64,000 nucleotides of DNA from RGIG1927 sp045546275 (GTDB taxonomy: Bacteria > Bacillota > Clostridia > UMGS1883), in contig JAZQCM010000006.1 of assembly GCA_045546275.1 (NCBI GenBank), positions 124,001-188,000 of the forward strand. The letters run 5' to 3'. Below the pieces are notes generated by a model, which did no database searches, had not been told where the DNA came from, and saw only the letters and a program-made list of their open reading frames with translations. Made by a program: the position numbers and the translations under genes. Below are positions 26,471 to 33,681 of the stretch, piece by piece. The number at the start of each line of letters is the position of its first letter. Position 1 is the first letter of the stretch.

Positions 26471-26880
26471 TTAAAAAAGCTTCATATCCTTGCCTATTTT
26501 GCCAATTGAAACAAGCTTTAAAATGTTCACGGCACTATCCATGTAGGGTGCTCTTTTTTCGCTTAAAAAAGGCTTTAAGGCAATCAGAAGTCTTGTTCGG
26601 TTATCCTCGGGAACAATAGAACTCAGATTTTTAAATCCGTCCGCTTTCTTAAAAACTCCCCCAGCATATTCTGCGCATTTTTATCTTCACTTATGGTTTT
26701 TGCCGCATCCTTGAGTGAATCGGGAAGGTTGTTGCCGTCGGGCATTTTCCCCTCTTGGAGCATTTGTGCCGCATTCTGCCCTTCAGGCGTTGCCAAGAAG
26801 CGCTGCGCCTCTTTCAAGGCGTTGTCCAAAGTGTCTTTGTCCATGTTTTTCAGCATGCTGAATATATCCATATCAATCAT
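26471..26880 (-). pseudogene. Small helical protein gene interrupted by a -1 frameshift
   Basis: The first frame runs from 26880 to a stop at 26623 (85 residues, ending RKRTDLKI). From about 26680 the -1 frame is open for 70 codons to a stop at 26471 and encodes clear protein sequence, including NRTRLLIALKPFLSEKR and NILKLVSIGKIGKDMKLF, but has no ATG, GTG or TTG start. Joining the frames near codon 70 gives one protein of about 135-140 residues, helical throughout, with a C-terminus resembling short Clostridial proteins of the ALKPFLSEKR type. The break may be a true mutation, a sequencing error, or recoding. A 5-G and a 5-T run lie at the junction. Confidence 0.6.
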
Positions 26881-26913
26881 CCTTTCTATACATATTATTC
26901 ACCCCGTGATTTA

Positions 26914-26942
26914 TTGACACAAGGAAAAAATAGGTGTATTAT
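26914..26942 (+). promoter_or_regulatory. Phosphodiesterase-coaX promoter
   Basis: TTGACA (26914-26919), 17-nt spacer, TATTAT (26937-26942). Confidence 0.8.
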
Positions 26943-26958
26943 TATATTGGTGATTTGT

Positions 26959-27432
26959 ATGAGAATTCTGATTATATCCGACTCTCACGGCGACACAAAA
27001 CGCTTTGACAAAGCAATCGAAAGCTTTGAGCCTGATATGATAATTCACTTAGGTGATATTGAGAGGGACGTGCAGTATATTGAAAGCGTTTACCCTCACA
27101 TTCCCTGCCATGGGGTTTTAGGCAACAACGACCCATGGGTAAGGCGTGAAAGCGAAAAGGTTATTGAAGTTGAGGGTGTTAAAATTTTTATGACCCATGG
27201 TCACGGCTACAGCGTGTGGGACAAAGGTGAAACTGTTGCAAAAAGGGCAGAGGAATTAGGCTGTCAGGTTGCACTTTTCGGCCACAGTCATGTTGCATCC
27301 GATGAAATTTTCGGCTCGGTACGAGCCTTTAACCCCGGCAGCATTTCCCGTCCAAGGGTTGGGGAATACAGCGTAGGTATTTTAGAAATAGAAAACGGAA
27401 AATTTGACTTTGCCCTTTGCGATTGGGTGTGA
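26959..27432 (+). CDS. YfcE-type metallophosphoesterase
   Basis: 157 residues with the full calcineurin-like motif set: SDSHGD, LGDIE, LGNND, THGHGY and FGHSHV, all metal ligands. The family hydrolyses phosphodiesters in vitro; the cell substrate is unknown. The start is the ATG at 26959 with GGTGA upstream. An in-frame start 68 codons earlier would run antisense through the neighbouring gene and past the promoter. It overlaps nothing and is followed 13 nt later by coaX. Confidence 0.93.
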   Translation: MRILIISDSHGDTKRFDKAIESFEPDMIIHLGDIERDVQYIESVYPHIPCHGVLGNNDPWVRRESEKVIEVEGVKIFMTHGHGYSVWDKGETVAKRAEELGCQVALFGHSHVASDEIFGSVRAFNPGSISRPRVGEYSVGILEIENGKFDFALCDWV

Positions 27433-27445
27433 AAGGTGGATTAAT

Positions 27446-28225
27446 ATGCTTCTTGCAATTGACGTAGGTAATACAAACATTGTGCTTGGTGCATTTGAAG
27501 GCGAAAAGATGGTAAAAAGCTTCCGTGTTGCCACCAGCTACGAAAAATCCCGTGACGAATACGGCATGATGTTTTTGCAGCTTCTTATGTTCAACAAAAT
27601 TGACGTTGAAAAAATTGAGGATGTAATCATATCCTCGGTTGTGCCTCCTGTTATGTATTCTTTGGAAAGAGCTGTTGAAAAATATCTGGGTAAAAAGCCC
27701 TTGGTTGTTACAAACAAGCTTGATTTAGGGCTTAACATAAAGTACGAAAACCCTCATGAGGTTGGTGCTGACCGACTTGTAAACGCTGTTGCGGCACTTG
27801 ACAAGTACAAAACCGACTGTATTGTTGTGGATTTCGGCACTGCAACCACTTTTTGTGCAATTACCAAAGAAGGTGACTACCTTGGCGGTGCAATCTGCCC
27901 CGGTATTAAAATAAGTGTTGAAGCACTTTTTAACAAAACAAGTAAGCTTCCCCGTATTGAGCTTACACCCACTAAAACAGTTATTGGCAAAACCACTGTC
28001 TCCAGCATGCAGTCTGGTGTTATTCATGGCTATGTGGGTCAGGTTGACTACATGGTAAAATTAATCCGTGAGGAAATGGGTTGTAATGCAAAGGTTATTG
28101 CAACAGGGGGACTTTCGGGCATGATTAGCGAGGAGTCTACAACCATTGATGTTATTGAACCAAACCTTACCTTAGACGGCTTAAGGATTATTTACGACAG
28201 GTTAAAGGGTGGCAACAATGGATAA
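27446..28225 (+). CDS. coaX: Type III pantothenate kinase
   Basis: 259 residues with the N-terminal phosphate loop IDVGNTNIVLGAF (catalytic Asp6), EVGADRLVNAVAA and VVDFGTATTF, the ASKHA motifs of CoaX. It phosphorylates pantothenate, the first step of coenzyme A synthesis; coaE at 61.7 kb encodes the last. The ATG at 27446 has AAGGTGG upstream. Confidence 0.96.
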   Translation: MLLAIDVGNTNIVLGAFEGEKMVKSFRVATSYEKSRDEYGMMFLQLLMFNKIDVEKIEDVIISSVVPPVMYSLERAVEKYLGKKPLVVTNKLDLGLNIKYENPHEVGADRLVNAVAALDKYKTDCIVVDFGTATTFCAITKEGDYLGGAICPGIKISVEALFNKTSKLPRIELTPTKTVIGKTTVSSMQSGVIHGYVGQVDYMVKLIREEMGCNAKVIATGGLSGMISEESTTIDVIEPNLTLDGLRIIYDRLKGGNNG

Positions 28226-28616
28226 TAACAAAATAATTTATTCGCAACAGGTTAAAGGAAAAAACAATACGGTTTTAAGAACATTTCTTTTTGTTTTGCT
28301 GGTGCTTTTAGCAGTGGTTTTACTCTTTGTTGCAAATTTTCTGCCCTACAGCGGTATTTTATCGGTTGGTGTGATTTTTTTTCTGGCTTTTCTTGCAAAT
28401 AAGCTTCTTTCGGGTTTCGTTTTTGAAATAACCTATGTGCTTCATCCCGACCGCCTTTCCTTCGACAGAAAGTACGGTAAACTCAGTTGGGAATGCGAGG
28501 TTTTTCCTTTTGATGAGGCAGAGTTTTTTGAAGATAAAATAATACATAGGGGAAGAACATATCCCTTTGCTCCCGACGACAAGCTTAAAGAACTTCTTTT
28601 TAAGGAAAAAATATGA
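28218..28616 (+). CDS. Membrane protein of unknown function
   Basis: 132 residues with two transmembrane helices (about 20-40 and 45-67) followed by a small cytoplasmic domain rich in aromatic and acidic residues, possibly PH-like. The ATG at 28218 overlaps the coaX stop by 8 nt and has AAAGGGTGG upstream, so it is co-translated with coaX. The family was not recognised. Confidence 0.7.
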   Translation: MDNNKIIYSQQVKGKNNTVLRTFLFVLLVLLAVVLLFVANFLPYSGILSVGVIFFLAFLANKLLSGFVFEITYVLHPDRLSFDRKYGKLSWECEVFPFDEAEFFEDKIIHRGRTYPFAPDDKLKELLFKEKI

Positions 28617-28634
28617 AAAATGAAGAAAACCCAC

Positions 28635-28663
28635 TTGTTTATTTGAATTTAATATGATAAAAT
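28635..28663 (+). promoter_or_regulatory. Uronate operon promoter
   Basis: TTGTTT (28635-28640), 17-nt spacer, TAAAAT (28658-28663) with a TG extension at 28655-28656. No obvious operator or CRE was seen between it and the first gene. Confidence 0.7.
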
Positions 28664-28700
28664 ATACTCATAATATTATAATTTGAAAGGATGACTCGGT

Positions 28701-29348
28701 ATGAAACTTTTTATTGACACAGCCAATGTTGCCGATATTAAAGCGGCAAATGATCTTGGCGTAATCTGCGGTGTAACAACAAACCCCTCTCTTATTGCTA
28801 AAGAAGGCAGAGATTTTAAGGAAGTTGTTACAGAAATCACATCTATCGTTGATGGCCCCATCAGTGCTGAAGTTATCGCTCTTGACCATGAAGGCATGGT
28901 AAGCGAAGCTAAGGAACTTGTTAAGATTCACAAGAACATCGTTATCAAAATTCCTATGACTCTTGAAGGCTTAAAGGCTGTTAAGATTCTTAGTGCTGAA
29001 GGTATCAAGACAAACGTAACACTTATCTTCAACTCCACACAGGCTCTTTTGGCAGCTCGTGCAGGTGCAACATACGTTTCTCCCTTCTTAGGTCGTCTTG
29101 ACGACATCGGTATGAACGGTATGAACCTTATTGAAGAAATTGTTGACATTTTTGATACTCACGGTATCGAAACAGAAATTATTGCTGCTTCCGTTCGTCA
29201 TCCTGTTCACGTAATCGAAGCTGCTCGTCTTGGTGCTCACATTGCAACAATTCCCTACAACGTAATTGTTCAGATGACAAAGCATCCTCTTACAGACGCA
29301 GGTATTGAACGCTTCCTTAAGGACTGGGAAGGCGTACCCAAGAAGTAA
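28701..29348 (+). CDS. Fructose-6-phosphate aldolase / transaldolase-like (TalC/Fsa)
   Basis: 215 residues of the short transaldolase (MipB/TalC/FSA) type: KLFIDTANVADI, GVTTNPSLIAKEGRDF, and the Schiff-base lysine in NIVIKIPMTLEGL. Short members act either as transaldolases or as fructose-6-phosphate aldolases; sequence reading alone does not decide. It is the first gene of the uronate operon, where it could link the pathway to pentose phosphates. AAAGGATGA precedes the ATG. Confidence 0.9.
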   Translation: MKLFIDTANVADIKAANDLGVICGVTTNPSLIAKEGRDFKEVVTEITSIVDGPISAEVIALDHEGMVSEAKELVKIHKNIVIKIPMTLEGLKAVKILSAEGIKTNVTLIFNSTQALLAARAGATYVSPFLGRLDDIGMNGMNLIEEIVDIFDTHGIETEIIAASVRHPVHVIEAARLGAHIATIPYNVIVQMTKHPLTDAGIERFLKDWEGVPKK

Positions 29349-29370
29349 TTAAAATAAGGAGTAAACTACA

Positions 29371-30171
29371 ATGAGCATTTTGAATAAATTCAGCCTTGAG
29401 GGCAAGGTTGCTCTCGTTACAGGCGCAAGCTATGGTATTGGTTTTGCAATTGCATCAGGTCTTGCTGAAGCAGGTGCAAAGGTTGTATTCAACGACATTA
29501 AGCAGGAACTTGTTGACAAGGGTCTTGCAGCATATAAAGAAGCAGGCATCGACGCCAAGGGCTATGTTTGTGACGTAACTGACGAAGATCAGGTTAATGC
29601 TATGGTAGCAAAAATCGAAGAAGAAGTTGGCGTTATCGACATTCTGGTTAACAACGCAGGTATCATCAAGCGTATTCCCATGTGCGAAATGACAGCTGCT
29701 GAATTCAGACAGGTTATCGACGTTGACCTTAACGCTCCCTTTATTTGTGCAAAGGCAGTTATTCCTTCCATGATCAAGAAGGGCCATGGTAAGATTATTA
29801 ACATCTGTTCCATGATGAGTGAACTTGGTCGTGAAACAGTATCTGCTTATGCAGCTGCTAAGGGCGGCTTGAAGATGCTTACAAGAAACATCTGTTCCGA
29901 ATACGGCGAGATGAACATTCAGTGTAACGGTATCGGCCCCGGCTATATCGAAACACCTCAGACTGCTCCTCTTCGTGAGCGCCAGGCAGATGGTAGCCGT
30001 CATCCCTTTGACGCTTTCATCATTGGTAAGACTCCCGCTGCTCGTTGGGGTAAAACTGAAGACCTTGTAGGTCCTGCAGTATTCCTCGCTTCCGATGCAT
30101 CTGACTTTGTAAACGGTCATGTGCTTTACGTTGACGGCGGTATTTTAGCGTATATTGGTAAACAACCGTAA
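29371..30171 (+). CDS. kduD: SDR dehydrogenase, KduD / gluconate 5-dehydrogenase type
   Basis: 266 residues of a classical short-chain dehydrogenase: TGASYGIG nucleotide loop, NNAG, catalytic Ser with YAAAKGG (Tyr and Lys), and the C-terminus ILAYIGKQP common in proteins annotated gluconate 5-dehydrogenase. Because kduI follows and kdgK is in the same operon, the likely reaction is reduction of 2,5-diketo-3-deoxygluconate to 2-keto-3-deoxygluconate. AAGGAG lies upstream. Confidence 0.88.
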   Translation: MSILNKFSLEGKVALVTGASYGIGFAIASGLAEAGAKVVFNDIKQELVDKGLAAYKEAGIDAKGYVCDVTDEDQVNAMVAKIEEEVGVIDILVNNAGIIKRIPMCEMTAAEFRQVIDVDLNAPFICAKAVIPSMIKKGHGKIINICSMMSELGRETVSAYAAAKGGLKMLTRNICSEYGEMNIQCNGIGPGYIETPQTAPLRERQADGSRHPFDAFIIGKTPAARWGKTEDLVGPAVFLASDASDFVNGHVLYVDGGILAYIGKQP

Positions 30172-30172
30172 A

Positions 30173-30280
30173 AAATTTGAAAAAATCTTCCGTCATCTTG
30201 CACTTTTATCTCGTCTTATGTGCAAAAAAGCACACGACGACTCGATAAAAACACAATCTGACGAAATCTCTTTCAAATTT
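30173..30280 (+). repeat. Long imperfect hairpin in the uronate operon
   Basis: Two 51-nt arms (30173-30223 and 30230-30280) around a 6-A loop. The outer ten pairs are perfect (AAATTTGAAA/TTTCAAATTT), the inner part has mismatches and about one slipped base, and the loop-proximal GTGC/GCAC pairs are perfect. It starts two bases after the kduD stop. It could be a MITE-like insertion or an mRNA-stabilising structure. Confidence 0.65.
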
Positions 30281-30299
30281 GAATAAAACAAAAAACTGC

Positions 30300-30325
30300 G
30301 GCAGGCAGGCAACAGCCTGTCTGCC
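30300..30325 (+). terminator. GC-rich hairpin before kduI
   Basis: Ten-bp stem (30300-30309 with 30316-30325, one G-T pair) and 6-nt loop, 24 nt before the kduI start, without a U run. It may stabilise the downstream mRNA or attenuate transcription. Confidence 0.5.
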
Positions 30326-30349
30326 AATTTCATTAAAAGGAGAATGTAA

Positions 30350-31180
30350 ATGGAAGTAAGATACGATACGCATCCTAATGATGCAATGTACTACACAACA
30401 GAAGAATTAAGAGAACATTACCTTATCGAAAACCTTTTTGAATCAGGTAAAATCAACACAGTTTACTCCCACGTTGACAGAATTATTGTTGGCGGTGCAA
30501 CACCCGGCAGCAACGCTTTAAAGCTCGAAGCAGGGGATGAATTAAGAGCTGCTTATTTCCTTGAAAGACGTGAATTAGGTATTATCAACATCGGCGCTCC
30601 CGGTAAGGTAACACTTGACGGCGTTGAATACAAGTTAGGCAATAAGGACGGACTCTACGTTGGTATGGGCACAAAGGATATTGTTTTTGAAAGCGAAGAC
30701 GCATCCAATCCTGCAAAGTTCTACTTTAACTCTGCTCCTGCTCACACAACATATCCCACAGTATTTATCGACATGGAAAAGGCTAACAAGCGTCCCATCG
30801 GCAGCATGGAAGACTCTAACAAGCGTACTATTTATCAGTACATCCATCCTGCAGTTTTAAAAACCTGTCAGCTTTCCATGGGTCTTACAAAGCTGGAAGA
30901 AGGCAGCATGTGGAACACAATGCCCTGCCATACTCATGAAAGAAGAATGGAAGTTTATCTTTACTTCGACCTTCCCGAGGATGCAGCAGTATTCCACCTT
31001 ATGGGACAGCCTCAGGAAACAAGACATATCGTTATGCATAACGAGCAGGCTGTTATTTCGCCCTCCTGGTCAATTCACAGTGGTGTAGGCACACATTGCT
31101 ACACATTTATCTGGGGTATGGTTGGCGAAAACCAGGACTTTGATGATATGGACCACTGCAAAACAAATGAATTAAAGTAA
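30350..31180 (+). CDS. kduI: 5-dehydro-4-deoxy-D-glucuronate isomerase
   Basis: 276 residues, full length for KduI, with the zinc ligands His194, His196 and Glu201 (MPCHTHERRMEVYLYF) and His243, each two residues below the E. coli numbering. It isomerises 4-deoxy-5-ketouronate from unsaturated pectin or glycosaminoglycan disaccharides to 2,5-diketo-3-deoxygluconate, the substrate of KduD. AAAGGAG precedes the ATG. The last codons form one arm of a 19-bp perfect palindrome that continues past the stop. Confidence 0.97.
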   Translation: MEVRYDTHPNDAMYYTTEELREHYLIENLFESGKINTVYSHVDRIIVGGATPGSNALKLEAGDELRAAYFLERRELGIINIGAPGKVTLDGVEYKLGNKDGLYVGMGTKDIVFESEDASNPAKFYFNSAPAHTTYPTVFIDMEKANKRPIGSMEDSNKRTIYQYIHPAVLKTCQLSMGLTKLEEGSMWNTMPCHTHERRMEVYLYFDLPEDAAVFHLMGQPQETRHIVMHNEQAVISPSWSIHSGVGTHCYTFIWGMVGENQDFDDMDHCKTNELK

Positions 31181-31196
31181 TTCATTTGTTTTGCAG
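31156..31196 (+). repeat. 19-bp palindrome spanning the kduI stop
   Basis: Perfect arms 31156-31174 and 31178-31196; the 3-nt loop is the last sense codon and the right arm opens with the stop TAA. No U tract follows. Repeat copy B starts immediately after. Confidence 0.8.
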
Positions 31197-31290
31197 GGAA
31201 TAACTAAAAGGTAATAGGGAAGAAGTTCGGTAGAATTTCGCAAGCGAAATTCTTTCCATACCTATTCCTTATTCACTATTAACTATTCAC
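31197..31290. repeat. Intergenic AT-rich repeat, copy B
   Basis: Left arm with GGTAATAGGGAA units, a perfect 10-bp/2-nt-loop hairpin (31232-31253, AGAATTTCGC paired with GCGAAATTCT), then CCTATTCCTTATTCACTATT units, the inverted form of the left arm. It lies between kduI and the LUD gene inside the operon. Confidence 0.75.
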
Positions 31291-31315
31291 TTTTTCCGAC
31301 GAAGGAGGAAAACAT

Positions 31316-31954
31316 ATGCATTGGGCAAGAAAATGGCAGTGTCAGCAGATTGCAAAGGAAATTGTTGAAATACTGAACGAAAAGGGCTACACCGCCCGTT
31401 ATGCTGAAAACTGCGACGAAGCAAAACAAATGATTATCGACACTATCCCCGAAGGCAGCAGTATTGCCATGGGCGGTAGCGTAACACTTGGCGAAATGGG
31501 CATGGTTGAAGTTTTCAGAAGCGATAAATACCGTTTCTATGACCGCTATGCAACAGGTAGCTACGAAGAATGCTACCAGGTTTACCGTGAATCCATGATG
31601 GCTGACTGGCTTGTTACAGGCTCTAACGCTATCACCCGTGACGGTGAAATTGTCAATACCGACTCTTCCGGTAACCGTGCTGGCGGTATTATCTTCGGAC
31701 CCGACAAGGTTATGATTGTTGTTGGTGCCAACAAGGTTGTTGATGACCTTCCTGCGGCATTTGACCGCATTAAGAGTATTGCACCCACAAACGCAAAGCG
31801 TATCGGTCACCAGACACCTTGCGCTGTAACAGGCAAGTGCGAGCACTGCGAAATCCAGCAGAGCGTTTGTAATGCAACAAGTATTATACATAACGGTCGT
31901 AAGCATCCCGGCAGATTTAATGTAATAGTAATTGCAGAAGACGTAGGATTCTGA
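31316..31954 (+). CDS. LUD-domain (LutC/YkgG-like) protein
   Basis: 212 residues of a LUD domain with the SIAMGGSVTLGEMGMVEV segment and a C-terminal cysteine-bearing tail (CAVTGKCEHCEIQQSVC). LutC belongs to the LutABC lactate oxidation complex, but neither LutA nor LutB is encoded nearby. Stand-alone LUD proteins are common in Clostridia and of unknown function. Its position between kduI and kdgK suggests a role in uronate use. AAGGAGG precedes the ATG. Confidence 0.85.
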   Translation: MHWARKWQCQQIAKEIVEILNEKGYTARYAENCDEAKQMIIDTIPEGSSIAMGGSVTLGEMGMVEVFRSDKYRFYDRYATGSYEECYQVYRESMMADWLVTGSNAITRDGEIVNTDSSGNRAGGIIFGPDKVMIVVGANKVVDDLPAAFDRIKSIAPTNAKRIGHQTPCAVTGKCEHCEIQQSVCNATSIIHNGRKHPGRFNVIVIAEDVGF

Positions 31955-32000
31955 TTTATGTTAATTAATTATCTTATTATAAATTAAAGGAGAGATTCCA

Positions 32001-33032
32001 ATGGCAAAAGTAGTAACAATGGGCGAAATCATGCTCAGACTTTCTACACCCGGTAACGAAAGATTTTTACAGGCAGACGAATTTGACGTTTGCTACGGCG
32101 GTGGCGAAGCTAACGTTGCAGTATCTCTTGCAAACTATGGCCACGACGCTGAATTTGTAACAAAGGTTCCTTCTAACCCCATCGGTGAATGTGCAGTAGC
32201 AGCACTTCGCAAAATGAATGTTGAAACAAAGAACATTGCTAAGGGCGGCGAAAGACTCGGTATTTACTTCCTTGAAACAGGTGCTTCTATGAGAGCTTCC
32301 AACGTTGTATACGACCGTGCTCATTCCTCCATCTCCACAGCAGTGGCAGCTGACTTTGACTTCGACAAGATTTTTGATGGTTGTGACTGGTTCCACTTTA
32401 CAGGTATCACACCTGCAGTTAGCGATGCAGCAGCAGAATTAACAGAAATCGCTCTTAAGAAGGCTAAGGAACACGGCGTTAAGGTTTCTTGTGACCTTAA
32501 CTTCCGTAAAAAGCTCTGGAGCAGCGAAAAGGCTCAGAAGGTTATGACAAACCTTATGCAGTATGTTGACGTTTGTATCGGTAACGAAGAAGATGCCGAA
32601 AAGGTTCTTGGCTTCAAGCCCGGCGAAACAGACGTTACAAGCGGTGAGCTTGAATTGGCAGGCTACAAGAGCATTTTTGAACAGATGGTAGAAAAGTTCA
32701 ACTTTGAATATGTTGTATCTTCTCTCCGTGTTTCCCATTCTGCTTCCGACAACGGCTGGTCTGCTTGTATCTATTCAAGAGACACAAAGGAATTTTATCA
32801 TTCCCGTGAATACAGAATTAACCCCATCGTTGACCGTGTAGGTGGCGGTGACAGCTTTGCGGCAGGCGTTATCTGCGGTATGCTCGATGGTAGTGACTTC
32901 AAGACAGCGCTCGAATACGGCGTTGCAGCTTCTGCATTAAAGCACACAATCCCCGGCGACATGAACATTGTTACACGCGCTGAAGTTGAAACTCTTATGG
33001 GTGGCGACGGAAGCGGCAGAGTACAGAGATAA
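32001..33032 (+). CDS. kdgK: 2-keto-3-deoxygluconate kinase (PfkB family)
   Basis: 343 residues of a ribokinase-type sugar kinase: the N-terminal GEIMLRLSTPG, the GGGEANVAVSLANYG substrate loop and the C-terminal DRVGGGDSFAAGV anion hole with the catalytic Asp. It phosphorylates 2-keto-3-deoxygluconate to KDPG, which Eda (47.3 kb) cleaves. It is the last gene of the operon, with AAAGGAGAG upstream and a strong terminator overlapping its stop. Confidence 0.92.
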   Translation: MAKVVTMGEIMLRLSTPGNERFLQADEFDVCYGGGEANVAVSLANYGHDAEFVTKVPSNPIGECAVAALRKMNVETKNIAKGGERLGIYFLETGASMRASNVVYDRAHSSISTAVAADFDFDKIFDGCDWFHFTGITPAVSDAAAELTEIALKKAKEHGVKVSCDLNFRKKLWSSEKAQKVMTNLMQYVDVCIGNEEDAEKVLGFKPGETDVTSGELELAGYKSIFEQMVEKFNFEYVVSSLRVSHSASDNGWSACIYSRDTKEFYHSREYRINPIVDRVGGGDSFAAGVICGMLDGSDFKTALEYGVAASALKHTIPGDMNIVTRAEVETLMGGDGSGRVQR

Positions 33033-33063
33033 CAAAAAGGACGGCACAGCCGTCCTTTTTGTT
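33031..33063 (+). terminator. Uronate operon terminator
   Basis: Perfect 15-bp arms (33031-33045, 33049-33063) overlapping the kdgK stop codon, ending in a T run. Confidence 0.93.
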
Positions 33064-33083
33064 AAATTAAATTAAAAAATATC

Positions 33084-33112
33084 TTGACAGAGTTTACCTC
33101 TTGTGTTAATAT
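33084..33112 (+). promoter_or_regulatory. rpsO promoter
   Basis: TTGACA (33084-33089), 17-nt spacer, TAATAT (33107-33112) with a TG extension (33104-33105). Confidence 0.8.
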
Positions 33113-33119
33113 AATAAAC

Positions 33120-33166
33120 GGCTTTATAAGCCTTGTCCGCAGGCAAGGGGTTCGGACACTCCGACC
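33120..33166 (+). promoter_or_regulatory. Structured rpsO leader, probable S15 autoregulatory RNA
   Basis: Three hairpins can form: 33120-33132 (5 bp, 3-nt loop), 33131-33148 (5 bp), which shares two bases with the first so the two exclude each other, and 33149-33166 (7 bp with one bulge, CAC loop). S15 is known to bind its own leader in several bacteria; applying this here is inference. Confidence 0.5.
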
Positions 33167-33226
33167 AATACCTTTGGCTGACGGGGAATAATAATTTTTT
33201 ATATTATATTTATGGAGGTATTTACT

Positions 33227-33490
33227 ATGACACCCGAAAGAAAAGCGCAGATTATTAAGGAATTCCAGCTTTCTCCTACAGATACTGGTTCTCCCGAAGT
33301 ACAGATTGCTCTCCTTACAGAGAGAATTAACCACCTCAACGAACACCTTAAGGAGTTCAAGAAGGATCACCATTCCAGACGTGGTCTTCTTATGATGGTT
33401 GGTAAGAGACGTGGTCTTCTTGACTACCTCACAAAGAAGGATATCGAAAGATACCGTGCAATCGTTGCTAAGCTCGGTTTGAGAAAGTAA
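33227..33490 (+). CDS. rpsO: 30S ribosomal protein S15
   Basis: 87 residues with the S15 core: TGSPEVQIALLTERINHLNEHLKEFKKDHHSRRGLLMMVGKRR. The ATG at 33227 follows GGAGGT; an in-frame ATG five codons earlier overlaps that site. S15 binds the 16S central domain. As in many Firmicutes it is followed by pnp. Confidence 0.98.
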   Translation: MTPERKAQIIKEFQLSPTDTGSPEVQIALLTERINHLNEHLKEFKKDHHSRRGLLMMVGKRRGLLDYLTKKDIERYRAIVAKLGLRK

Positions 33491-33498
33491 TTACGATG

Positions 33499-33528
33499 CA
33501 AGGCGGAGCTATTCTGTTCCGCCTTGTT
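33499..33528 (+). terminator. rpsO terminator
   Basis: Nine-bp GC-rich stem (CAAGGCGGA with TCCGCCTTG), 10-nt loop, followed by TTTTC. Confidence 0.85.
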
Positions 33529-33561
33529 TTCATATTTATAAACCGAAAAAATCAGGTGTTC

Positions 33562-33645
33562 GAGGGCTTATGACTATTCGCTTATCACTTATATATGTCC
33601 CCGTAATGCGGAGATATACATAAGTGATAAATATCATAAGCTCTC
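33562..33645 (+). promoter_or_regulatory. Long pnp leader hairpin
   Basis: An outer 12-bp stem (33562-33573 with 33634-33645, one G-U) encloses an inner stem of about 20 bp (TTATCACTTATATATGTC side with its complement) capped near 33601-33608. A comparable double-stranded leader in E. coli pnp is cut by RNase III and is the basis of PNPase autoregulation. Confidence 0.6.
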
Positions 33646-33681
33646 TAAAATAAAATCATATTTTAGAAAGGAAAGTTTAGT

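Noticed and set aside
26471..26680. Programmed -1 frameshifting in the small helical protein
   Set aside because: The junction lacks a perfect X XXY YYZ slippery heptamer in the zero frame (G TTT TTA has a mismatch) and no clear stimulatory structure follows, so mutation or sequence error is preferred, though recoding is not excluded.
30173..30280. 6S RNA or CRISPR-like element
   Set aside because: There is one hairpin only, no spaced direct repeats, it is too short for 6S RNA and lacks a central bubble flanked by conserved stems.
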